Below are positions 1 to 4,973 of a DNA stretch of 25,263 nucleotides, piece by piece. The position numbers were made by a program, and so were the translations under genes. The stretch is taken from positions 1-25,263 of the IMG/VR virus record IMGVR_UViG_3300025671_000476, one strand, 5' to 3'. The number at the start of each line of letters is the position of its first letter. Positions within the stretch are counted from its first letter, which is position 1. Source of the stretch: a virus. The notes under the pieces are model-generated. The model had not been told where the DNA came from. It did not search any database and saw only the letters and a list, made by a program, of their open reading frames with translations.

Positions 1-62
1 CCTAACACGATCTTTAGTTCATACGATGACCACCCTTATTAATATAAAAACCTAGTATTTAC

Positions 63-113
63 TTATCGGGCCTTTTAGTTTATAGATAATTCTATGGATA
101 AAGGACCCGATAA
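63..113 (+). promoter_or_regulatory. Nested hairpin enclosing the terS start codon
   Basis: Bases 63-75 pair with 100-113, giving a 13-bp stem with a single bulged A at 105 (core arm TATCGGG, then CCTTT). The loop holds an inner hairpin, ATAGA (82-86) with TCTAT (91-95), so the start codon at 94-96 lies in the inner stem. No Shine-Dalgarno sequence precedes the start. The pairing is seen directly. A role in limiting terS translation, or as a binding site for TerS, is inference. It could also be a chance structure. Confidence 0.55.
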
Positions 114-555
114 TATTATTGATTTTACTAGTGCAGAAAATAAGATTTTATCAGACAAGGAAAAGAAGTTTGTTGAATTCATATTTCAAGGTTTAGGTAA
201 GAAACAAGCGGCTTTGGAAGCCGGTTATGCTCAATCTGCAGCGCACGTTCAAGCGACACGCCTACTAAAGAAAGATAAAATACGCAAGGCCCTTGATCGA
301 TTACGCTCTCTTCAACACCAACAAACAGTTCATACGATGGACAAAGAGATCGAAGCGATTGATGCCATGATCCAAGAAGCTCGAGATAGAGGGCAAATTG
401 GTGCAGCGGTTCAGGCCGCTCGACTCAAGGCACAAATGTTAGGGTACCTTGTTGATAAGAAAGAGATTAAGACAACAAACCTTGACACCATGAGCGAGGA
501 CGACATCGTCAATTACCTTGATTCCCTCAAAGCATCCTACAGCAACACGCAGTAA
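94..555 (+). CDS. terS: Terminase small subunit
   Basis: The 153-residue protein has the features of a phage small terminase of the terminase_2-like type, which recognises phage DNA and hands it to the large subunit for packaging into proheads. Residues about 22-65 carry the usual N-terminal helix-turn-helix: a 'D-K-E-K-K-F-V-E' helix, then 'GLGKKQAALEAGYAQSAAHV' and a basic helix. The central region (about 66-115) is helical and charged, suited to oligomerisation, and the C-terminus (about 120-153) is acidic and polar, as in the portion that contacts the large subunit. The length fits the family. The start at 94 is the only ATG ahead of the domain; it has no Shine-Dalgarno sequence and sits in a hairpin. 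The large subunit is not adjacent: it lies 2.2 kb downstream beyond an island of small genes, which is unusual. The family assignment is from motif recognition only. Confidence 0.82.
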   Translation: MDKGPDNIIDFTSAENKILSDKEKKFVEFIFQGLGKKQAALEAGYAQSAAHVQATRLLKKDKIRKALDRLRSLQHQQTVHTMDKEIEAIDAMIQEARDRGQIGAAVQAARLKAQMLGYLVDKKEIKTTNLDTMSEDDIVNYLDSLKASYSNTQ

Positions 556-561
556 GCGTGG

Positions 562-599
562 TTGATGGTTGTTGATTGTTGACCCTTGACTCTTGATCA
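562..599 (+). repeat. Degenerate heptanucleotide TTGAYNN array, copy 1
   Basis: TTGA occurs at 562, 572, 579, 586 and 593. The last four are exactly seven bases apart (TTGATTG, TTGACCC, TTGACTC, TTGATCA). The 16-base string CCTTGACTCTTGATCA at 584-599 recurs exactly at 1210-1225 in the second array. The array begins seven bases after the terS stop codon. Its function is unknown. Confidence 0.75.
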
Positions 600-603
600 G
601 TAA

Positions 604-688
604 TGTACAACCCGGATCCAGGAGTACGGAGTACGGGATCACGCAACAACATACCAGGATCTTTGTACAAGTCTGTACAACCCGGATC
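604..688 (+). repeat. Direct repeats and iterated GGATC sites between terS and the first small gene
   Basis: TGTACAACCCGGATC is present exactly at 604-618 and 674-688. GGATC occurs four times, at 614, 636, 657 and 684, spaced 22, 21 and 27 bases. A GGAGTAC tandem lies at 621-634. A perfect inverted repeat TTGTACA-agtc-TGTACAA spans 663-680. Iterated sites next to terS would suit a packaging (pac/cos) or regulatory protein site, but that is inference. Confidence 0.6.
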
Positions 689-740
689 AACGAAAAAATT
701 AAATGTCATTATTTATAATAAAGATGTTTACTTCTGTTAA

Positions 741-757
741 TTATTTTAGTAAAATAA
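741..757 (+). promoter_or_regulatory. AT-rich palindrome before the first small gene
   Basis: TTATTTTA-g-TAAAATAA is a perfect 17-base palindrome ending 24 bases before the ATG at 782 and 9 bases before the Shine-Dalgarno sequence AAAGGAG (767-773). The other two small genes of this island have comparable palindromes at their 5' ends. It may be an operator or an RNA hairpin. Confidence 0.45.
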
Positions 758-781
758 AGCAACAATAAAGGAGAAAGAAAA

Positions 782-1141
782 ATGAAAAAAACCGAAACTA
801 AACTACCTAGAACTGTTAATCAAATCGGAAACGATATCTGTCTTTTTAGATTGGTTAACCCGAAACAAGACGGAAGTAAATCGCATGAGATTTACTCAAA
901 AGCACAGAAAGCTACTACGATCAAGGAAGCTTTCGAACAGGGTTACAGAACTATTGATATCGCATACGATAGCATGAGTAATGGGAAGTTTAAGAAACCT
1001 AATGTACTTATCGCAAGATATCTTAAAAAAGACCATAAGGAATTATACTTGACATTCCTTAAGGAATTTGAGGGAGTCAAGCTTTCACCTCAAATGGAAA
1101 AGAATGTGAAGGAATTCACAGCATTAGTTAACAAATTATAA
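782..1141 (+). CDS. Small protein of unknown function, island paralogue A
   Basis: A 119-residue lysine-rich soluble protein that I cannot assign to a named family. Residues about 16-28 read 'GNDICLFRLVNPK', followed by a 'KATTIKEAFEQGYRTIDIAYD' -like stretch (about 42-62, split here by one residue count) and a basic helical C-terminus ending 'VNKL'. The gene at 1581 shares this order: a DN-x-I-x-x-x-RLVN motif, a TTI-x-x-x-x-x-x-G motif, a D-x-x-YD motif and a VNKL end, so the two look like diverged paralogues. It has a good Shine-Dalgarno sequence (AAAGGAG, 8 bases before ATG), a palindrome upstream and a strong terminator 9 bases downstream, so it is probably an independent transcription unit. 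GC is about 34% by hand count, close to the surrounding genes. A nucleic-acid-binding or host-takeover role is possible but unproven. Confidence 0.75.
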   Translation: MKKTETKLPRTVNQIGNDICLFRLVNPKQDGSKSHEIYSKAQKATTIKEAFEQGYRTIDIAYDSMSNGKFKKPNVLIARYLKKDHKELYLTFLKEFEGVKLSPQMEKNVKEFTALVNKL

Positions 1142-1149
1142 TTCGAATT

Positions 1150-1174
1150 GGGGACCTTCGGGTCCCCTTTTTTT
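1150..1174 (+). terminator. Intrinsic terminator after small gene A
   Basis: GGGGACC (1150-1156), loop TTCG, GGTCCCC (1161-1167), then seven T residues (1168-1174). This is a textbook Rho-independent terminator with a stable UUCG tetraloop. Confidence 0.93.
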
Positions 1175-1178
1175 ATTC

Positions 1179-1231
1179 TTGATCGATTGATCCCTGTTGA
1201 TCAGTTGATCCTTGACTCTTGATCATTGACG
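1179..1231 (+). repeat. Degenerate TTGAYNN array, copy 2
   Basis: TTGA occurs at 1179, 1187, 1197, 1205, 1212, 1219 and 1226. The last four are seven bases apart (TTGATCC, TTGACTC, TTGATCA, TTGACGT). Sixteen bases at 1210-1225 are identical to 584-599 in copy 1. As in copy 1, the array directly follows a gene end. Five of the seven units contain GATC. Confidence 0.75.
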
Positions 1232-1313
1232 TTTGTCGTTAGACAAAGTACGTAGTTCGTAGTTTGTCTATAATAAACAATCAATTGCGCTTCGTAAGCA
1301 AAGCTCTGCGCAA
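1232..1313 (+). other. Structured non-coding stretch with mutually exclusive hairpins
   Basis: TTTGTC occurs at 1232-1237 and 1263-1268, and GACAAA lies between them at 1242-1247. The middle element can pair with either neighbour: a 6-bp stem with a 4-base loop, or TAGACAAA (1240-1247) with TTTGTCTA (1263-1270). The second fold also contains an inner TACG/CGTA stem. A further inverted repeat, TTGCGC (1285-1290) with GCGCAA (1308-1313), follows. TATAAT is present at 1269-1274 with no well-spaced -35 box. The structures are seen; an attenuator, small-RNA or promoter function is inference. This is the main gene-poor stretch of the window (1175-1389). Confidence 0.45.
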
Positions 1314-1389
1314 CTCTGATCAACTAAATAATATTATTTGTTTAGAATTGATTTTATTTAAAATATTCTAATTTTAGAAAGGAAAGAAT

Positions 1390-1452
1390 ATGGACTTAAT
1401 ACTGTATATACTACTAATTGCTTTTATAGCTATTACTACTACGCAATTTTAA
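1390..1452 (+). CDS. 20-residue hydrophobic peptide, putative membrane microprotein
   Basis: An ATG at 1390 opens a 20-codon frame ending in TAA at 1450-1452. The peptide is two residues of polar head (M-D), about 13 strongly hydrophobic residues (LILYILLIAFIAI) and a TTTQF tail, so it looks like a single short membrane segment. Support for translation is a Shine-Dalgarno sequence AAAGGA (1378-1383) six bases before ATG, and the palindrome TTCTAA-tt-TTAGAA (1366-1379), which resembles the arrangement at the two flanking small genes. No homologue is known to me and a frame this short can arise by chance, so confidence is moderate. Confidence 0.45.
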   Translation: MDLILYILLIAFIAITTTQF

Positions 1453-1542
1453 GTTCTTTATAAAGAAATATATTTAATAAAAAAAATTAAAAAAAGTTAA
1501 AAAATAATTTTACTTTTTTTAAAAAATATGAAATAAATATAC

Positions 1543-1563
1543 TATTCTTTAATATAAAGAATA
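1543..1563 (+). promoter_or_regulatory. AT-rich inverted repeat before small gene B
   Basis: TATTCTTTA (1543-1551), spacer ATA, TAAAGAATA (1555-1563) is a perfect 9-bp inverted repeat ending 17 bases before the ATG at 1581 and just before the Shine-Dalgarno sequence AAAGGA (1567-1572). It parallels the palindromes at 741-757 and 1366-1379. It could be an operator or an RNA hairpin. Confidence 0.45.
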
Positions 1564-1580
1564 AAGAAAGGAAAAAGAAA

Positions 1581-1970
1581 ATGAATAAAACTAAAGTAGA
1601 AGAAAAAGGAAAAGGAAAACTAAATAAATTTCCTTCTTCTTTAATAAGAATTAAAGATAATTTAATTCTTCATAGATTAGTAAACGATAAAAAAGGAAAA
1701 TCGTTTACTAGATTAGAGAATTATAAATTCTCTACTACTATAGAAAATTCCGTTAAAAACGGAATGAATAAAGACGATTACGATTATAATACTTCTAAAT
1801 TAAAAACTATCTATTCGATAGATTTAAATAATCTAAGAAAAGAAAATAAACTTAGATACTTAGATACTATTAATCTTAATCTTTCATTTCTTAAAGATAG
1901 TAAAATAACTAATAAAGATGAATTATTATCTTTAAATAAGAAAGCGTTAGAAGAAGTAAATAAATTATAA
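1581..1970 (+). CDS. Small lysine- and asparagine-rich protein, island paralogue B
   Basis: A 129-residue protein of unknown function with the same motif order as the protein encoded at 782: 'KDNLILHRLVN' (about 25-35), a 'TTIENSVKNG' segment (about 53-62), 'DDYDYN' (about 65-70), and the C-terminal tetrapeptide VNKL. It is rich in K, N, L, S and D and lacks cysteine, tryptophan and a membrane segment. GC is only about 20% by hand count (69 of 350 bases in 1621-1970), far below gene A and most of the window, and nearly every codon ends in A or T. That suggests a different history or strong compositional drift. It has an AAAGGA Shine-Dalgarno sequence 8 bases from ATG, an inverted repeat upstream and a hairpin terminator 10 bases downstream. 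The leader closely resembles that of gene A. Confidence 0.75.
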   Translation: MNKTKVEEKGKGKLNKFPSSLIRIKDNLILHRLVNDKKGKSFTRLENYKFSTTIENSVKNGMNKDDYDYNTSKLKTIYSIDLNNLRKENKLRYLDTINLNLSFLKDSKITNKDELLSLNKKALEEVNKL

Positions 1971-1980
1971 TCTTAATTTT

Positions 1981-2014
1981 TTCTAGAGAGAGTAAATACT
2001 CTCTCTAGAATTTT
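1981..2014 (+). terminator. Hairpin terminator after small gene B
   Basis: TTCTAGAGAGAGTA (1981-1994), AA, TACTCTCTCTAGAA (1997-2010) is a perfect 14-bp inverted repeat followed by TTTT (2011-2014) and preceded by TTTT. The very tight loop would open a few pairs. The T tract is short, but the A/T flanks suit a terminator that may work in both directions. Confidence 0.75.
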
Positions 2015-2033
2015 CGATTAAGTTTATAGAAAA

Positions 2034-2147
2034 AAATTTCGTATAAGTTTCAAAAAACGAAAGGGCGGCTGATAAAGAGGATCGAAGAGCCGCAACAAAT
2101 GGCTTTTATGTGTATAAATTTCGTATATAAATAAATAAATGGCTTTT
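2034..2147 (+). repeat. Duplicated leader elements before the gene at 2139
   Basis: AAATTTCGTATA is exact at 2034-2045 and 2116-2127. AAATGGCTTTT is exact at 2097-2107 and 2137-2147. The order is R1-R2-R1-R2, so the start region of the gene at 2139 appears to have been duplicated. The first R2 contains an ATG (2099) opening an 11-codon frame that begins M-A-F like the real gene and ends at 2134. A GC-rich hairpin, GCGGCT (2065-2070) with AGCCGC (2088-2093), lies between, with an AAGAGG purine run in its loop. Confidence 0.5.
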
Positions 2148-2789
2148 CTTACTGTCAATATTCCCCCTATTGAAGTTTATGTGAAAAAAGAGTATCTTTA
2201 CGACCATGAAAAAGGTCATGGAGAATTTGAAAAAGGCGTGTGGGTCACTGCTAAGTCGATTACCGGCCGAGCTTTGTATTTCGAAACGTACTTATATAAT
2301 TCTGGCGCTCTTTATGATAAGTTGCCTATATCTGCTTTCTGCTCAAAGCTAGTAGATAAAGACGATAGCTTACCATTAGAAGAGTTACAGTTATGGGATT
2401 GTTTTAGCTATCATGTAGCTGTAATCCAGAAATGTAATCCCGGGACAGGGCGTTGCAAGTATTTATCCCCAAGTAAAAATTGGCACTACGGAACTTATTT
2501 GTTCACGATAGATTCTGCTCACCCTGATCCTAATATTCCTGATGTCGGATATTCCGAAGTCCCGAGCCAACATAAGTCGTTTAATATTCTCGAACTAGAT
2601 AACGGCCACTATGCGGCGCAACCGAATAATCGAATAATTTTTTATGATAAAAGCTTGTCTCCCAAAGAAATGATGTTCCCTGACTATAAAGTTTCGACTA
2701 TTGAATATAGTGTCGAGCATCATTCTAAATGGGTCGCAGGCGATGATGAAAGTTTCTTTTATGAACTTAGAGATACTACAAAAAGCTGA
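2139..2789 (+). CDS. Conserved phage protein upstream of terL, function unknown
   Basis: A 216-residue soluble protein. From memory, proteins of this type (start 'LTVNIPPIEVYVKKEYL', then 'GRALYFETYL', 'GALYDKLPISAF', 'LQLWDCFSYHV') are often encoded beside the large terminase in marine phages, but I know no experimentally assigned role. The sequence alternates beta-type hydrophobic segments with aromatic residues. It has cysteines at about 68, 87, 99 and 106, a 'HPDPNIPD' turn (about 128-135) and a 'NILELDNGHYAAQPNNRI' stretch in the C-terminal third. No signal peptide or membrane segment is visible. There is no Shine-Dalgarno sequence before the ATG; the leader is AT-rich with duplicated elements. 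The 3' end overlaps terL by 29 bases, so the two are probably translated together. Confidence 0.8.
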   Translation: MAFLTVNIPPIEVYVKKEYLYDHEKGHGEFEKGVWVTAKSITGRALYFETYLYNSGALYDKLPISAFCSKLVDKDDSLPLEELQLWDCFSYHVAVIQKCNPGTGRCKYLSPSKNWHYGTYLFTIDSAHPDPNIPDVGYSEVPSQHKSFNILELDNGHYAAQPNNRIIFYDKSLSPKEMMFPDYKVSTIEYSVEHHSKWVAGDDESFFYELRDTTKS

Positions 2790-4269
2790 ACAGATAATCT
2801 TAGATAAAAACGCTCCTCAAGAGATTCGAGAAAAAGCGTTCTTAGTCATCAAGAATCAAAAAGAAAAACAGGAAGTATCTGGAGCACAAACTTCCATATT
2901 AAAGTTCGCTCAACACATGTATAACGGGTATAGTACTCCTGCCCATATACAATTAATCGCTAAAAATTTGGAAGCATTAGAACGAGATGAATTTGATCGT
3001 CTAGCAATTTTTATGCCGCCAAGACATGGAAAGTCAATGCTATGTTCCGAAATGTTCCCTGCCTGGTTTCTTGGAAGGAATCCAAAAAATTTCGTTATTC
3101 AATCTACGTATGCTCAAGAACTAGCTGATGATTTTGGACGCAAGGTGCGTAACCACGTGAAATCGGAAGAGTTCTTAAAAGTTTTTCCGAACACGGCACT
3201 TCGAGATGATTCTACTTCAGCGAAACGTTTTCACACCGTTCAAGGTGGAACATACTCAGCAGTCGGTGCGGGCGGCGCAATTACCGGTCGTGGTGCACAC
3301 TTACTCATTATTGATGATCCGATTAAAGGGCGAGAAGATGCGGAATCTCAAGTTCAAAGAAGGAATTTGATTGAATGGTATAAGTCAGTCGCATTTACAC
3401 GATTAATGCCGGGCGGAAAAGTCATCATTATTCAAACACGATGGCACGAAGAAGATCTCGCCGGTTTCGTTTTAGAAAATGAACCAGGGCAGTGGAAAGT
3501 TTTAGATCTTCCTGCGATTAACGATAACGGGGATGCTCTCTGGCCCGAAGCCTATCCTCTCGAAAAATTAAAAAAGATTCAAGCGACAGTCGGAGAAAGA
3601 GTGTGGCAATCTCTCTACCAGCAGAAGCCAAGTGCGGAGCAAGGGCAAATCTTAAAAAGAGATTGGTGGAGAGTATGGGATAAGAAAAGATTTCCTGCAT
3701 GCCACACGATCATTCAATCGTGGGACACTGCTTTCTCAGCGAAACAATCCGCAGACTATTCAGCAAGAACAACGTGGGGTGTGTTTACGCATATAGATAA
3801 AGAAGGAAAAGATCAAGCTTGTATTATTTTATTAGAAGCGTGGCGTAATCGTGTCGAGTATCCTGAACTACGAAAAGAGGCTCAACAATCATTTTTCGAT
3901 TGGAAGCCCGATGTCGTTTTAGTCGAGAAACGAGCATCAGGTCAAAGCTTACTTCAAGATCTACGAAGAGCAGGGATCCCTGTGAAAGAATTTACACCCG
4001 ATCGAGATAAAGTTTCCAGAGCCCATGTCGTAGCTTCCATGTTAGAAACGGGACTAATTTGGATTCCGAATGAAGCGTGGGTCGATGATTTAGTTGAAGA
4101 ATGTGCTTCTTTTCCTTATGGAAAGCACGACGATTTAGTCGATACGTCAACTCAAGCGTGGCAGCTGATACGAGATAACTATTTAGTTTCTCACCCGAAC
4201 GATCCTGAAGATGAAGAATGGGACGATAAACCTTATCGAGTCATACAGAAAAAGTCCTTTTACAGTTAA
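2761..4269 (+). CDS. terL: Terminase large subunit
   Basis: The packaging motor: an ATPase that pumps DNA into the prohead, joined to a nuclease that cuts the concatemer. With the start at 2761 the protein is 502 residues, normal for the family. Walker A is P86-P-R-H-G-K-S92, and Walker B is 'LLIIDDP' with D185 and D186. The nuclease half follows: D322 in 'QSWDTAF', E389 in 'LVEKRAS' and D457-D458 in 'GKHDDLVD', the expected acidic metal-binding residues. An in-frame ATG lies 60 bases upstream, but the intervening 20 residues resemble no terminase N-terminus and would deepen the overlap with the preceding gene. Starts at 2743 or 2746 remain possible. All key motifs are intact, so the motor should be functional. 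Confidence 0.95.
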   Translation: MNLEILQKAEQIILDKNAPQEIREKAFLVIKNQKEKQEVSGAQTSILKFAQHMYNGYSTPAHIQLIAKNLEALERDEFDRLAIFMPPRHGKSMLCSEMFPAWFLGRNPKNFVIQSTYAQELADDFGRKVRNHVKSEEFLKVFPNTALRDDSTSAKRFHTVQGGTYSAVGAGGAITGRGAHLLIIDDPIKGREDAESQVQRRNLIEWYKSVAFTRLMPGGKVIIIQTRWHEEDLAGFVLENEPGQWKVLDLPAINDNGDALWPEAYPLEKLKKIQATVGERVWQSLYQQKPSAEQGQILKRDWWRVWDKKRFPACHTIIQSWDTAFSAKQSADYSARTTWGVFTHIDKEGKDQACIILLEAWRNRVEYPELRKEAQQSFFDWKPDVVLVEKRASGQSLLQDLRRAGIPVKEFTPDRDKVSRAHVVASMLETGLIWIPNEAWVDDLVEECASFPYGKHDDLVDTSTQAWQLIRDNYLVSHPNDPEDEEWDDKPYRVIQKKSFYS

Positions 4270-4292
4270 ATAAATATCGTTATAGTATTCGA

Positions 4293-4526
4293 ATGGCAAG
4301 TATGTATAAAGCGACCAAGCCCATGCCGGCGAAATCTAGTCCGAATTATGCGAAAGCTTTAATCGAGGAAGATGATCGTTTCTATGACAAATATCCTAGA
4401 TGTCTAAGAGATGATGAGATGCTCGTAGAGGCGATGAATAATCCAGGAAAAGAAATCACTAGCGATAGCATGCAAGAAACACCTATGGAAGTAAGTGGCA
4501 TGATGGTCATTAAAATAAAGGGGTAG
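4293..4526 (+). CDS. Small protein of unknown function
   Basis: A 77-residue protein between terL and a run of tiny genes. It has a basic N-terminus, an acidic 'ALIEEDDRFYDKYPR' region (about 22-36) and a methionine-rich C-terminal half with seven methionines in the last 40 residues. I recognise no domain. The ATG has no Shine-Dalgarno sequence (upstream is AT-rich), and the gene starts 23 bases after terL. It is likely co-transcribed with terL and portal. Codon use resembles its neighbours. Confidence 0.65.
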   Translation: MASMYKATKPMPAKSSPNYAKALIEEDDRFYDKYPRCLRDDEMLVEAMNNPGKEITSDSMQETPMEVSGMMVIKIKG

Positions 4527-4530
4527 AGTT

Positions 4531-4650
4531 ATGAAGAAAAAAATGGACTTAGATAAAGACGGAAAAATTTCGTCTTATGAAAAGAAACGAGGCATGGCGA
4601 TTATGAAAGCAATGTCAAAGAAAAAGAAAAAGGGTAAGAAGAAAAAGTAA
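4531..4650 (+). CDS. 39-residue EF-hand-loop microprotein
   Basis: ATG at 4531 is preceded by AAGGGG (4518-4523) at a workable distance, and the frame ends in TAA at 4648-4650. Residues 6-17 read DLDKDGKISSYE, an exact match to the canonical calcium-binding EF-hand loop: Asp at positions 1, 3 and 5, Gly at 6, Ile at 8, Glu at 12. The next segment (about 18-29) could be the F helix, with four methionines. The last ten residues are nine lysines and one glycine, so the protein pairs a metal-binding loop with a polybasic tail that could bind nucleic acid. Only one EF-hand is present, so calcium binding would need a dimer or be weak. The stop overlaps the next ATG (TAATG). Confidence 0.7.
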   Translation: MKKKMDLDKDGKISSYEKKRGMAIMKAMSKKKKKGKKKK

Positions 4651-4841
4651 TGCCTAAAAAATATAAAGGAACAAGATCAAGTTTAGGACCTGGTCCGAGT
4701 GATCGAGAAGGCGTAGAAACCGCAGCACGTGCTATGGAAGGAATGAAATCTAGATACTTAAATACGACTAAAGCTGAAACTTCTTCAATGGGAAGTGACG
4801 GAAGTAAAGAAACCAAAGAGTGGTTAAGTTCAAAGGAGTAA
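4650..4841 (+). CDS. Small protein of unknown function
   Basis: A 63-residue protein that starts on the last base of the preceding stop codon (TAATG), so it is probably translated by reinitiation. It has a basic N-terminus with a 'SSLGPGPSDREG' turn (about 10-21), a short helix with two methionines and a Ser/Thr/Glu-rich tail ending 'WLSSKE'. No recognisable domain, signal peptide or membrane segment. Its setting in a chain of tiny overlapping genes between terL and portal suggests a minor role linked to packaging or the head, which is inference. Confidence 0.6.
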   Translation: MPKKYKGTRSSLGPGPSDREGVETAARAMEGMKSRYLNTTKAETSSMGSDGSKETKEWLSSKE

Positions 4842-4844
4842 ATC

Positions 4845-4973
4845 ATGCCAGGATCAAGATATAAAGAATTAAAAGAACTTCTCGATAAAGCTGTAGAAGA
4901 AGATGATCAAGATACGATTGATATTATCGAGCCTGAACTAGAGCAACTTGAACCGGAAGATGATGACGATTAA
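4845..4973 (+). CDS. 42-residue acidic small protein
   Basis: ATG at 4845 follows AAGGAG (4833-4838), the best ribosome site in this stretch. The frame ends in TAA at 4971-4973, sharing its last base with the next ATG. The protein is a predicted amphipathic helix (about 6-20) followed by a strongly acidic region ending in four consecutive aspartates after 'EPE'. It is sandwiched between two very basic proteins, so a charge-complementary partner role is conceivable but unsupported. No homologue recognised. Confidence 0.6.
   Translation: MPGSRYKELKELLDKAVEEDDQDTIDIIEPELEQLEPEDDDD

Noticed and set aside
16-339. 13-base exact repeat AGTTCATACGATG at 16-28 and 327-339
   Set aside because: A few chance repeats of this length are expected in 25 kb; the second copy is ordinary terS coding sequence.
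439-709. Minus-strand frames opposite terS and its downstream repeats
   Set aside because: No ribosome site, odd composition driven by repeats, and every convincing gene in the window is on the plus strand.
603-740. 45-codon frame on the plus strand between terS and the first small gene
   Set aside because: No ribosome site, made of the DNA repeats themselves (same repeat read in different frames) and with no plausible protein pattern.
562-1231. CRISPR array
   Set aside because: The repeat units are seven bases with almost no spacers; no repeat-spacer pattern of CRISPR size and no cas gene.
1269-1274. Firm promoter call on TATAAT
   Set aside because: No -35 box at a workable distance; in DNA this AT-rich a six-base match is weak evidence.
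1175-1389. tRNA gene in the gene-poor structured stretch
   Set aside because: Hairpins are present but no cloverleaf, T-loop consensus or CCA-like end could be built.
2701-2760. Upstream start for the large terminase at 2701
   Set aside because: The extra 20 residues resemble no terminase N-terminus and are the coding DNA of the preceding gene in another frame.
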